DNA from: Pseudohaliea sp964438205
GTDB taxonomy: Bacteria > Pseudomonadota > Gammaproteobacteria > Pseudomonadales > Halieaceae
Assembly: GCA_964438205.1 (NCBI GenBank)
Contig: CAYTJQ010000013.1
Span: 1 to 64,000 of the forward strand
DNA length: 64,000 nt
Reading direction: 5' to 3'
A model generated the notes under the pieces. The model worked only from the letters and a program-made list of their open reading frames with translations, did not search any database and had not been told where the DNA came from. Shown here in pieces: positions 32,457 through 40,963 of the stretch. The position numbers and the translations under genes are program-made. Within the stretch, counting starts at the first letter, position 1; every line of letters starts with the position of its first letter.

Positions 32457-33251
32457 TCAGTCCAGCAGCTCCGGCTGTTCCGCGACGATCACATCGTAAA
32501 GCGGCTGGAAGCTGAACCAGCCGGCCAGTGCACTGCCCACGGTCTCCCGCGTTTTCAGGGCGTATTCGTGGGGAATCGGCTTCGGCGTGCCCGCGGCCTC
32601 GGCGAGCAGCTGCGCCTGGCAGCTGCGCTCCATGGTGATGTACCACCAGGCCGCCTCGTCGACGGAGGCGCCCACGGTGAGCAGGCCGTGGTTCTGCAGG
32701 ATCAACGCCTTGTGGTGATCCACGAGCCCGGCAATCCGGTCGCCCTCCCCGCTGTCGAGCACCACGCCGGTGAAGCTCTCGAGTACCGCGTGATCCTCGT
32801 AGAAGGCGCAGGCGTCCTGCGTCAGCGGGTCGAGCTTGCGGCCGAGGGACGCGAACGCCTTGCCGTAGAGCGAGTGCGAATGGGCCGCCGCGGTGATGTG
32901 CGGATTGGCCATGTGGATGCGCGAGTGGATCGTGAAGGCCGCGCCGTTGAGCAGCCCGTCCCCTTCCACGACATTGCCCTCGTGGTCCACGCGCAGGAGG
33001 TCCGAGACGCACACCTGCTTGAAGGAGCGGCCCATGGGGTTCACCCAGAACTGGTCCAGGTGCTCCGGGTCACGCACCGTGACGTGGCCGGCAACGCCCT
33101 CGTCGAAGCCGAACTTGCCGAAGAGACGGAGCGCGGCGGCGAGACGCTGCTTGCGCAGCAGGCGCTCCGAGGCCGGGTCGCGATCGGCACCGGGAACCAT
33201 CGCTTCCGGGTTGTCGCTGTTCATGACGATGTTGTTGGCCGCTTCAGCCAT
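32457..33251 (-). CDS. Class II aldolase/adducin-like protein
   Basis: 264 residues, ATG 33251 with AAGGTGA upstream. The aldolase class II fold is visible: LRLFGKFGFDEGVAGHVTVRDPE, FTIHSRIHMANPHITAAAHSHSLYGKAFASLG (the HxH of the zinc site) and ALILQNHGLLTVGASVDEA (third His). The catalytic Glu of fuculose-phosphate aldolase has no obvious match, as in adducin-like members whose reaction is unknown. The gene lies 39 bases downstream of the HxlR regulator on the same strand and probably shares its transcript. Confidence 0.85.
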   Translation of the reverse strand: MAEAANNIVMNSDNPEAMVPGADRDPASERLLRKQRLAAALRLFGKFGFDEGVAGHVTVRDPEHLDQFWVNPMGRSFKQVCVSDLLRVDHEGNVVEGDGLLNGAAFTIHSRIHMANPHITAAAHSHSLYGKAFASLGRKLDPLTQDACAFYEDHAVLESFTGVVLDSGEGDRIAGLVDHHKALILQNHGLLTVGASVDEAAWWYITMERSCQAQLLAEAAGTPKPIPHEYALKTRETVGSALAGWFSFQPLYDVIVAEQPELLD

Positions 33252-33290
33252 GGGATCACCTTTTCCTTGTCGCTGCTTCGAGAACGAAGT

Positions 33291-33821
33291 CTAGTCGAGC
33301 GCGGGCTCCCTCGACAGGAGCGGGAACGCCGGCAGCTCCCGGTCCCCCTCCTGCGCCTCCGGTACGTGCAACGCGAGGGCGGGCCCGACCTCCGGCAGGA
33401 CGCCCTCCGGGCGCAGGGGCTCCCCGCATTCGCTGCAGGTGAGCTGCGGCCGGGTCTGCTTGCCGCAGGCATTGTGCACGTAGACTACCGGGGCGCCGTC
33501 GCCGCGGTCCATCCAGTCATCACCCCAGTTGCCGAGGGTCATCAGCACCGGGTAGAGCGCGAGCCCCTTACGCGTGAGGCGGTACTCGTAGCGCGGTGGA
33601 CGCTCGCTGTAGCGGACCCGGCGCAGCACGCCGTGGTCCACGAGCTTGCCCAGGCGCTCCGAGAGCCGGTGGCGCGTGATGCCCAGGCTGGCCTGGAACT
33701 GGTCGAAGCGGCGCGTTCCAAAAAAGGCATCGCGAAGGATCAGCAGGGTCCAGCGTTCCCCCACCACGGACAGCGCCCGTGCGACGGAGCAGACCTGGCG
33801 ATCGATTTCATCCCAGCGCAT
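33291..33821 (-). CDS. HxlR-family transcriptional regulator with C-terminal zinc-ribbon-like tail
   Basis: 176 residues. The N-terminal 110 residues are an HxlR winged helix: CSVARALSVVGERWTLLILRDAFFGTRRFDQFQASLGITRHRLSERLGKLVDHGVL and YRLTRKGLALYPVL. A C-terminal segment with HNACGK and LTCSECGEPL has spacing like a small metal site, found in a subset of the family. HxlR proteins respond to redox or aldehyde stress or to ligands. It probably controls itself, the aldolase-like gene and perhaps the divergent M24 peptidase gene (124-base shared upstream region). Confidence 0.88.
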   Translation of the reverse strand: MRWDEIDRQVCSVARALSVVGERWTLLILRDAFFGTRRFDQFQASLGITRHRLSERLGKLVDHGVLRRVRYSERPPRYEYRLTRKGLALYPVLMTLGNWGDDWMDRGDGAPVVYVHNACGKQTRPQLTCSECGEPLRPEGVLPEVGPALALHVPEAQEGDRELPAFPLLSREPALD

Positions 33822-33945
33822 GTCGATTCCTCCCTAGAACGGACCAGTATAAGTGGGCTTGCGGCAGCGTGGAACCGGCACCGGATGCTATGATCGGCCG
33901 CGTTACGAGACGCGAAAGCACTTTGGAAGAAGCAGGGAGCACAGC

Positions 33946-35166
33946 ATGACGGCAGGTGTGGGCGGCAGCGACGCGGCGAAAGAACTCGGGGCGCTGCGCG
34001 CAGGCGGCGACCGCACCGCCGGGGCCGAGCCCATCGCCGAGGCCGAGTACCGGTCCCGGCTCGACAAGGCCTCCGCCCTGCTCCGGGAGCACGGCATGGC
34101 GGCGCTCTATCTGAATGCGGGCAGCAGCCTGCGCTACTTCACCGGCACCCGCTGGTCACCGAGCGAGCGGCTGGTTGGCGCGCTGCTCACCGCCGGCGGC
34201 GAACTCCACTACCTCGCGCCCGCCTTCGAGCGCGGCACCCTGGCGGGCTACCTGGTGCTGGCGGGGGAAATCCACGGCTGGGAGGAGCACGAATGCCCCT
34301 ATCGGCTGCTGGCGAGGGTGCTGGAAGCCGCGGGCGTGCGCGAAGGCACGCTCGCAATGGACCCGGCGGCGCCCTTCTTTCTCGTTGACGGCGTCCGCGG
34401 TGCGCTGCCCGCCTCCCTCGAGGTTGCCAACGGCGCCCCGGTGGTGGCCGGCTGCCGCGAGTGCAAGAGCGCGGCGGAGCTCGCCCTCATGCAGCGCGCC
34501 AAGGACATCACCCTGGACGTTCACCGGCACACCGCCCGCATGCTCAAGCCGGGCATCAGCACGGCGGAGGTCGAGGCCTTCATCCACGCCGCCCACCGCG
34601 CCGCGGGCACCGGCGGCTCGACCTTCTGTATCGTGCTGTTCGGGCCGGACAGCGCCTTTCCGCACGGCGTCGCAAGGCCCAAGGGGCTCGAGGAGGGCGA
34701 CATGGTGCTCATCGACACGGGCTGCGAGGTGCACGGCTACCTCTCGGACATCACCCGCAGCTACGTCTTCGGCGAGCCCTCGGCGCGGCAGCGGGCAATC
34801 TGGAACCTCGAGCAGGCGGCGCAGCAGGCGGCCTTCGACGCCGTGCACCCCGGCACACCCTGCGGCGCCGTGGACGCCGCCGCCCGCGCGGTCATCGAGG
34901 AAGCCGGCCTGGGCCCGGGCTACCAGTTGCCGGGCCTGCCGCATCGCACCGGGCACGGCATCGGTCTCGACATCCACGAGTCACCCTACCTCGTCCCCGG
35001 CAACGGGACGCCGCTCGCCCCCGGCATGTGTTTCAGCAACGAGCCGATGCTCTGTGTGCCGGGGGAATTCGGGGTGCGGCTGGAGGATCACTTCTACGTG
35101 ACGGAGACGGGGGCGCAGTGGTTCACCGCCCCATCACCGTCCATCGACGCCCCCTTCGGCGACTGA
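33946..35166 (+). CDS. M24-family metallopeptidase (Xaa-Pro peptidase/creatinase fold)
   Basis: 406 residues from ATG 33946 (GGGAG upstream); the upstream frame to 33853 is promoter DNA. N-terminal creatinase-like domain (AALYLNAGSSLRYFTGTRWSPSERL), then the pita-bread domain with the five metal ligands in order: Asp in LIDTGCEVHG, Asp in YLSDITRSY, His in HRTGHGIGLDIHE, Glu in FSNEPMLC and Glu in VRLEDHFYV. It should cleave the bond before proline or a related C-N bond, cytosolic (no signal). The precise substrate within M24B is uncertain. Confidence 0.9.
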   Translation: MTAGVGGSDAAKELGALRAGGDRTAGAEPIAEAEYRSRLDKASALLREHGMAALYLNAGSSLRYFTGTRWSPSERLVGALLTAGGELHYLAPAFERGTLAGYLVLAGEIHGWEEHECPYRLLARVLEAAGVREGTLAMDPAAPFFLVDGVRGALPASLEVANGAPVVAGCRECKSAAELALMQRAKDITLDVHRHTARMLKPGISTAEVEAFIHAAHRAAGTGGSTFCIVLFGPDSAFPHGVARPKGLEEGDMVLIDTGCEVHGYLSDITRSYVFGEPSARQRAIWNLEQAAQQAAFDAVHPGTPCGAVDAAARAVIEEAGLGPGYQLPGLPHRTGHGIGLDIHESPYLVPGNGTPLAPGMCFSNEPMLCVPGEFGVRLEDHFYVTETGAQWFTAPSPSIDAPFGD

Positions 35167-35173
35167 TGCGGCC

Positions 35174-35437
35174 TCAGTCGCCCTTCGAGCCCATCGCCGC
35201 TTTCATCTTGTCCATGTCGACCGACTCCTTGGCCTTGTCGACATCGACGGCCTCGGCAGCCTTCTCGTAATCCACGCCGTCGGTGCTCACGGCGTCCTTC
35301 ATCTTGTCCGTATCGACGGACTCCATGGCCTTCTTCTCGTCGACCGCATCCATCAGTTTCTTCATGTCCTGGGCGGCGGCCGGCAGGGCGACGAGGGCGG
35401 TGGCGAGTACGGCGAGGGTCAGCTTGGCGGCATTCAT
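35174..35437 (-). CDS. Small secreted repeat protein, unknown function
   Basis: 87 residues, ATG 35437. Residues 1-22 are a clear signal peptide (LTLAVLATALVALPAAAQ). The mature 65 residues are built from imperfect 9-14 residue repeats: MDAVDEKKAM, MESVDTDKMK, DAVSTDGVDYEKAA, EAVDVDKAK, ESVDMDKMK. The consensus [DE][AS]VDxDKxK is acidic-basic alternating, predicted helical and very rich in Asp, Lys, Val and Met. I do not recognise the family. It lies between an M24 peptidase (convergent, 7 bases) and the diguanylate cyclase gene upstream on the same strand (73 bases away). The signal peptide and regular repeat argue that it is a real gene. Confidence 0.72.
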   Translation of the reverse strand: MNAAKLTLAVLATALVALPAAAQDMKKLMDAVDEKKAMESVDTDKMKDAVSTDGVDYEKAAEAVDVDKAKESVDMDKMKAAMGSKGD

Positions 35438-35510
35438 GATCGATGATCTCCGAAGTGTGCGGGCAGGAGCGCCCGCAAAGAGACTACTGCATACCCGGGC
35501 CCGCCCGCCA

Positions 35511-37031
35511 CTACCCGTTCTCGGCCCGCGTACGACCCTTGCGCCGCTCCCGCTTCACCGCGTACATGCGGCCGTCGGCGGCAGCGAGGAGCGCGGCAGC
35601 ATCCCTGCCGTCCGCGGGATAGACGGCCCAGCCGATACTCGCCCCCAGGGCGAGCTGCCAGCCCTGCCCGCGATAGGGTTCCACCATCGCGGCCTCGAGG
35701 CGCCCGGCGAGGCGCTGCGCCACCGTGCCGTCGGCGCGGTCCAGCAGTACCGCGAACTCGTCGCCGCCGATACGTCCCACCACGTCACCGGGGCGCAGCA
35801 CGGCCTGCACCCGGCGGGCCGTCTCGCGCAGCACCTCGTCACCGGCCGCATGGCCGTAGCGATCGTTCACGTCCTTGAAAGCATCGAGATCCAGGAACAG
35901 TAGGCCCAGCGGCCACTCGCCCTGGCGCCCGTCCAGCCGCTCGTGCGCCAGCTCGAGGAAGGCGCGGCGGTTGAGCACCTGGGTCAGCCCGTCGCGGCTG
36001 GCCAGGGACTCGAGGTTGTCGCGCTCCCGCCACTCGGCGGTCACGTCCCGCAGCAGCACGGCGGAGCCCGCCGGTCCGTCGCCGGGACCGCGCAGCGGCA
36101 CCCGGTGCGCGCTAAGGACCATTCCCTCCACGCGCACGTCCCGGGGCTTGCCGCCGGCCTCGAGCTCTGCGACCGGCAGGAAGGGGAAGGCCGCCGTGAG
36201 CCCCTGCTCGAGTGGCCGGGCCAGTGCGGAGAGTGCTTCCGCTGCCGGGTTGATATCGATAATGCGGTCCTCCCGGTCGAGCATTACCACCCCCTCCCCC
36301 GCGGCCATGAAGATCTCCCGGTAGGACAGCGGTGAGGATCCGAGGAGCCCACGGAACAGGGACCAGCCGATGCCGGCGGTGAACACCGGGAGCAGGAGCG
36401 GCGACGGCTCGAGGCCGTAGACGGTAAAGCCGCCCTGGGTATAGGCCACGTTGAAGAACATCACGCACACGGCGCTGGCAACCACGCCGATGACCTGGGC
36501 GCGATAGGCCGCCAGGTCGCTGAAGAAACGGCTGACCAGGAGAACGAGCCCCAGGCCGAAGAGCAGGTAGCTGTAGGGCACGTGGACCCAGGTGAACCAC
36601 CAGCCGTGCTCGATGCCGAGGTTCGGCACCGGACCGCTCTCCAGCCAGACATCCGCCCAGAGCCAGCCGTGCTGCGGGTTCGTGGCCGTCAGCAGGATGG
36701 TCAGCAGTGGCAGCGCCAGCAGGACGGCGAGCTGCGGGCGCCCGAGCCAGCGGTCATAGCCCGTGTAGCGCGCGGCGAAGACGAGCCAGGCCACCGGGCA
36801 GGTCGCACAGCCGAGGTAGAGGGCGCGACCGAAAAGCTGCTTCAGTTCGAAGCCCGGGGCGAGGTGCTCCAGCGCCGCAAAGCCGCTCCAGGTACCGACC
36901 AGCAGCGCGAAGACCCCGAAGGCGCGCCGCCCGGCGACCCTCGGCCCGGTAAAGGCGAAGGCGGCGGCGAAGAGCATGGCCAGGGTTCCCACGGTGGGCA
37001 GCAGGACGATGAGGAGCTGCAGCGGCGTCAT
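35511..37031 (-). CDS. Membrane diguanylate cyclase (7TM sensor - PAS - GGDEF)
   Basis: 506 residues. The first 215 or so form seven hydrophobic segments of the histidine-kinase/7TM sensor type (LLIVLLPTVGTLAMLFAAAFAF onward). Residues about 235-330 are a PAS domain (YREIFMAAGEGVVMLDREDRIIDINPAAEAL). From about 345 a GGDEF domain follows (DGLTQVLNRRAF, LDLDAFKDVNDRYGHAAGDEVL, RIGGDEFAVL near 420, SIGWAVYP). The active GGDEF signature is intact, and RPGD five residues before it is an intact inhibitory I-site, so the protein should make cyclic di-GMP and be product-inhibited. The sensed signal is unknown. Confidence 0.92.
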   Translation of the reverse strand: MTPLQLLIVLLPTVGTLAMLFAAAFAFTGPRVAGRRAFGVFALLVGTWSGFAALEHLAPGFELKQLFGRALYLGCATCPVAWLVFAARYTGYDRWLGRPQLAVLLALPLLTILLTATNPQHGWLWADVWLESGPVPNLGIEHGWWFTWVHVPYSYLLFGLGLVLLVSRFFSDLAAYRAQVIGVVASAVCVMFFNVAYTQGGFTVYGLEPSPLLLPVFTAGIGWSLFRGLLGSSPLSYREIFMAAGEGVVMLDREDRIIDINPAAEALSALARPLEQGLTAAFPFLPVAELEAGGKPRDVRVEGMVLSAHRVPLRGPGDGPAGSAVLLRDVTAEWRERDNLESLASRDGLTQVLNRRAFLELAHERLDGRQGEWPLGLLFLDLDAFKDVNDRYGHAAGDEVLRETARRVQAVLRPGDVVGRIGGDEFAVLLDRADGTVAQRLAGRLEAAMVEPYRGQGWQLALGASIGWAVYPADGRDAAALLAAADGRMYAVKRERRKGRTRAENG

Positions 37032-37069
37032 GGGCAGAGGGCTCGGCGAGATCCCGGCCAGTGTAACCC

Positions 37070-37097
37070 AAAAAAAAGGGCGGCACGGGGCCGCCCT
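37070..37097 (-). terminator. Rho-independent terminator of isocitrate lyase
   Basis: Stem GGGCGGC/GCCGCCC (37078-37084 with 37090-37096), extended by an A-T pair, loop ACGGG; on the minus strand it is followed by eight T (A-run 37070-37077). It starts 38 bases after the aceA stop and before the cyclase gene. Confidence 0.88.
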
Positions 37098-37134
37098 CGG
37101 GGGACACTGCGCACCGCTCGGCGCGCGGTGTTCC

Positions 37135-38733
37135 TCAGCCGAACTGGTTCATGGTGTTGTCCTTGCCACCGGCCTTCAGCGCACCCTCGCCGGAGAAGTA
37201 CTCCTTGTGGTCGTCGCCGATGTTGGAGCCGGCCATGTCCTGGTGCTTGACGCAGGCGATACCCTGGCGGATCTCCTTGCGCTGCACACCCTGCACATAG
37301 GCCAGCATGCCTTCCTCGCCGAAGTAGCCCTGGGCGAGGTTGTCCGTGGACAGGGCCGCCGTGTGGTAGGTCGGCAGGGTGATCAGGTGGTGGAAGATGC
37401 CCGCTTCCCGCGAGCCGTCGGCCTGGAAGTTCTTCACCCACTCGTCGGCCTGTGCCGCCAGCTCGGAGTCGTCGTACTCGGCGCTCATGAGCTTGTCGCG
37501 GTCGTAGGCAGCCAGGTCGCGGCCCTCCGCCTGCCAGGCGTCGAAGACCTGCTGGCGGAAGTTCAGCGTCCAGTTGAAGGACGGCGAGTTGTTGTAGACC
37601 AGCTTGGCATCGGGCACGTGCTGGCGGATCTTCTCGACCATGCTGCCGATCTGCCCGACGTGCGGCTTCTCCGTCTCGATCCAGAGCAGATCCGCGCCGT
37701 TCTGCAGGCTGGTCACACAGTCGAGCACGACCCGCGCTTCGCCGGTGCCGGGCTTGAAACGGTACAGGCCGTTGGGCAGGCGCACCGGGCGCACCAGCCT
37801 GCCGTCCTGCTTGATCACCACGTCACCTTCGTTCACGTCCTCGGCGCTGCGCACCTCCTCGGTTTCGAGGAAGGCGTTGTACTGGGAGGCGAGATCACCG
37901 GGCTCGCGGGATACGGGGATCTTCTGCGTCAGGCCGGCGCCGAGGGAGTCGGTGCGGGCGACGATCACGCCGTCATCGACCCCGAGTTCGAGGAAGGCAT
38001 AGCGCACGGCGTTGATCTTGGCGAGGAAGTCCTCGTGGGGAACCGTGACCTTGCCGTCCTGGTGGCCGCACTGCTTGGCGTCGGACACCTGGTTCTCGAT
38101 CTGGATGGCGCAGGCACCGGCCTCGATCATCTTCTTGGCCAGCAGGTAGGTCGCCTCCTCGTTGCCGAAGCCGGCGTCGATGTCGGCGATGATCGGCACC
38201 ACGTGCGTCTCGAAGTTGTTGATCGCATCGAGGGCGCGCTGTTCGGCGACCTGGTCACCGGCCTTGCGGGCCTCGTCGAGCTCGCGGAAGAGATGGTTCA
38301 ACTCGCGGGCGTCTGCCTGCTTGAGGAAGGTGTAAAGCTCCTCGATGAGGGCGGGCACGGAGGTCTTCTCGTGCATGGACTGGTCCGGCAGCGGGCCGAA
38401 CTCGCTGCGCAGGGCGGCGATCATCCAGCCGGAGAGGTAGAGGTAGCGCTTGCTGGTGCTGCCGTGGTGCTTCTTGATGGCGATCAGCTTCTGCTGGCCG
38501 ATGAAACCGTGCCAGCAGCCCAGGGACTGCGTGTACTGGCTGGTGTCGGCGTCGTACTCGGCCATGTCGCGGCGCATGATGCCCGCGGTGTAGCGCGCGA
38601 TGTCCAGGCCCGTGCGGAAGCGGTTCTGCAGCGCCATGCGCGCCGCGAACTCCGGGTTGATGTTGCGCCAGCTACCCCCCTGAGCCTTGCAGAGAGCGGC
38701 AAAGTCAGCTGTCTTTTCCTGGTAAGTCGCCAT
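37135..38733 (-). CDS. aceA: Isocitrate lyase
   Basis: 532 residues, ATG 38733 with GAGGG upstream. It splits isocitrate into succinate and glyoxylate, the first step of the glyoxylate shunt used on acetate and fatty acids. The 532-residue form is the long type found in Pseudomonas and marine gammaproteobacteria. The active-site loop reads KQCGHQDGK (residues about 218-226) instead of the E. coli KKCGHMGGK; the catalytic Cys and His are kept. Other conserved parts: PIIADIDAGFGN, VARTDSLGA, WIETEKP and YNNSPSFNW. It is divergent from the fatty acyl-CoA reductase and has its own terminator. Confidence 0.96.
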   Translation of the reverse strand: MATYQEKTADFAALCKAQGGSWRNINPEFAARMALQNRFRTGLDIARYTAGIMRRDMAEYDADTSQYTQSLGCWHGFIGQQKLIAIKKHHGSTSKRYLYLSGWMIAALRSEFGPLPDQSMHEKTSVPALIEELYTFLKQADARELNHLFRELDEARKAGDQVAEQRALDAINNFETHVVPIIADIDAGFGNEEATYLLAKKMIEAGACAIQIENQVSDAKQCGHQDGKVTVPHEDFLAKINAVRYAFLELGVDDGVIVARTDSLGAGLTQKIPVSREPGDLASQYNAFLETEEVRSAEDVNEGDVVIKQDGRLVRPVRLPNGLYRFKPGTGEARVVLDCVTSLQNGADLLWIETEKPHVGQIGSMVEKIRQHVPDAKLVYNNSPSFNWTLNFRQQVFDAWQAEGRDLAAYDRDKLMSAEYDDSELAAQADEWVKNFQADGSREAGIFHHLITLPTYHTAALSTDNLAQGYFGEEGMLAYVQGVQRKEIRQGIACVKHQDMAGSNIGDDHKEYFSGEGALKAGGKDNTMNQFG

Positions 38734-38953
38734 GGGAAACCCTCGACTGGTTGTGATGGAAGATCGTTGGCCGGTCCACCGGCTCGATGGAGGCAGTCTA
38801 GGGACTGGCCCTCCATAAATGAAATAGATGTTTTTGATTTTAGCTATTCATCAGGAAAATGGCACCCGCGGTGCCTTGTGGTCCCGCGACGACCCGCTAG
38901 ACTGCTCGAAAGTCATCGTTTACACCTGCTCGCCAACGAATAAGGACAAGCTC
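38734..38953. promoter_or_regulatory. Divergent promoter region aceA / fatty acyl-CoA reductase
   Basis: 220 bases with no coding sequence. The centre is AT-rich and holds an imperfect inverted repeat ATGAAATAG (38819) / CTATTCAT (38844) around a T-rich core, a candidate regulator site. Ribosome-binding sites for both genes lie at the edges. Promoter elements cannot be fixed by eye. Confidence 0.4.
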
Positions 38954-40939
38954 ATGGCGTACTTCATCACCGGCGGTACCGGCTTCATCGGCACACACCT
39001 CATCCGGCGGCTGCTGCGCCGCGAGGGCACGCTCTACATCCTGACCCGGGAAGGCTCCCGAGCCCGCTTCGATGCCCTGCGCGAGGCGGCCGGTGACCAG
39101 GTCGACCGGCTGGTGCCGGTGACCGGCGACCTCCGCGAGCCCATGCTCGGCCTCGACAGGGACCTCATCGCCCAGCTCCGTGGCCGCATCGACCATTTCT
39201 TCCACCTCGCCGCGATTTACGACCTCTCTGCCGACGCCGCCTCGCAGGCGGCCACCAATATCGAGGGCACCCGCAACGCGGTGCAGCTGGCGAGCGCCCT
39301 GGAAGCCGGCTGCTTCGAGCACGTGAGCTCCATCGCTGCCGGCGGGCTCTACCGCGGCACCTTCCGCGAGGACATGTTCGAGGAGGCGGAAGCCATCGAG
39401 CACCCCTACTTCGCCACCAAGCATGAATCCGAGGGTATCGTCCGCCTGGATTGCGACATTCCCTGGCGCATCTACCGGCCCGGCATGGTCGTCGGAGACT
39501 CGACCACCGGCGAGATCGACAAGATCGACGGCATCTACTACGTCTTCAAGCTGCTGCAGAAACTGCGCCGGGCGCTGCCGCCCTGGGTCCCGCTGGTGGG
39601 CCTCGAGGGCGGCAAGTTCAACATCGTTCCCGTCGACTATGTCGCCGATGCCATGGACCACATCGCCCACCGGGAGGGGCTCGACGAGCGCTGCTTCCAC
39701 CTCACGGACCCGGAGCACTACTCCCTGGGCGAGTTGATGAACATCTTTGCCAAGGCCGGGCACGCACCGAGCTTCAGCATGCGCCTCGACAGCCGCATGT
39801 TCGCCTTCGTACCGCGCACCGTGCGCGACACGCTCAGCAACCTGCCCCCGGTCAAGCGCGTCACGCGAACCATCCTCGACGACCTGGGCCTGCCGGAATC
39901 GATTACGCTGTTCCTGAACTATCCCACGCGCTACGACAACCGGGATGCGGAGCGCGCGCTCAAGGGCAGCGGCATCACCGTGCCGTCCCTGCGCGACTAC
40001 GCGCCGAGGATCTGGGACTACTGGGAGCGCCACCTGGATCCGGACCTGTTCGTGGATCACTCGCTGGAGGGCAACGTCAGCGGCCGCAACGTGCTGATCA
40101 CCGGCGCCTCCTCGGGCATCGGCAAGGCCACGGCGCTGCGCCTTGCGGACGCCGGTGCGCACGTGATCCTGGTGGCCCGCACCCTGGAGAAGCTCGAGGC
40201 GACCGTTGCGGAGATCGAGCTGGCCGGCGGACGGGCATCGATGCACACGGCCGACGTGTCGGTCATGGACGATGTGGACCGGCTGGTGACGGAAGTGCTC
40301 GAGGCGCACGGCGCCGTCGACGTGCTGATCAACAACGCCGGGCGCTCGATCCGCCGCTCCCTGGAGCTGTCCTTTGACCGCTTCCACGACTTCGAGCGCA
40401 CGATGCAGCTCAACTACTTCGGCGCGATCCGGCTCATCATGGGGCTGGCGCCGTCCATGCTCGAGCGCCGCGGCGGCCAGGTGATCAACATCTCGTCCAT
40501 CAGCGCACTCATGCCGGCGCCGCGCTTCTCCGCCTACGTCGCCTCGAAGAGCGCCCTCGACGCCTGGACCCGGGCGGCCGCGGTCGAGTTCTCGGACCGC
40601 AACGTTCGCTTCACGACGATCAACATGCCGCTGGTGCGCACGCCGATGATCGCCGCCACGGAGGTCTACAACTCCATGCCCATCATCTCCCCCGAAGAGG
40701 CGGCGGACATGGTTGCCGAGGCCGTGATCAAGAAACCGAAGCGCATCGCGACGCGCCTCGGCATCTCCCTGCAGGTGATGAACGCCCTCATGCCCCATGT
40801 GACCGAGGTGCTCATGAACACGGTCTTCCGCATGTTCGGCGACTCCGCCGCGGCCCGGGGCGAGAAGAAACCCGAGGAGGTGCAGGTCTCCAACGAGCAG
40901 GTGGCCCTCGCCGCCCTCATGAAGGGCGTGCATTTCTAG
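38954..40939 (+). CDS. Bifunctional fatty acyl-CoA reductase to fatty alcohol (Marinobacter FACoAR type)
   Basis: 661 residues from ATG 38954 (AAGGA upstream), the same length as the Marinobacter aquaeolei enzyme I compare it with from memory, with similar segments throughout. Two Rossmann domains: residues 1-370 (TGGTGFIG at 6-13, HVSSIAAGGLY, YFATKHESEG, YRPGMVVGDSTTGE), which in this family reduces acyl-CoA to aldehyde, and 375-600 (ITGASSGIG near 381, NNAGRSIRRSLELSFDRFHDFERTMQLNYFG, Ser near 513, YVASK near 527), an SDR that reduces the aldehyde. NADPH is the usual cofactor. It makes fatty alcohols for wax esters or lipids. Divergent from isocitrate lyase. Confidence 0.9.
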   Translation: MAYFITGGTGFIGTHLIRRLLRREGTLYILTREGSRARFDALREAAGDQVDRLVPVTGDLREPMLGLDRDLIAQLRGRIDHFFHLAAIYDLSADAASQAATNIEGTRNAVQLASALEAGCFEHVSSIAAGGLYRGTFREDMFEEAEAIEHPYFATKHESEGIVRLDCDIPWRIYRPGMVVGDSTTGEIDKIDGIYYVFKLLQKLRRALPPWVPLVGLEGGKFNIVPVDYVADAMDHIAHREGLDERCFHLTDPEHYSLGELMNIFAKAGHAPSFSMRLDSRMFAFVPRTVRDTLSNLPPVKRVTRTILDDLGLPESITLFLNYPTRYDNRDAERALKGSGITVPSLRDYAPRIWDYWERHLDPDLFVDHSLEGNVSGRNVLITGASSGIGKATALRLADAGAHVILVARTLEKLEATVAEIELAGGRASMHTADVSVMDDVDRLVTEVLEAHGAVDVLINNAGRSIRRSLELSFDRFHDFERTMQLNYFGAIRLIMGLAPSMLERRGGQVINISSISALMPAPRFSAYVASKSALDAWTRAAAVEFSDRNVRFTTINMPLVRTPMIAATEVYNSMPIISPEEAADMVAEAVIKKPKRIATRLGISLQVMNALMPHVTEVLMNTVFRMFGDSAAARGEKKPEEVQVSNEQVALAALMKGVHF

Positions 40940-40963
40940 TTACCTTGTGTCCTGTCCGGCGAG

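Noticed and set aside
35458..35477. Hairpin TGCGGGC/GCCCGCA between the cyclase and the small repeat gene
   Set aside because: No T-run on either side and no known motif, so I do not call it a terminator; it may simply be a structured leader.
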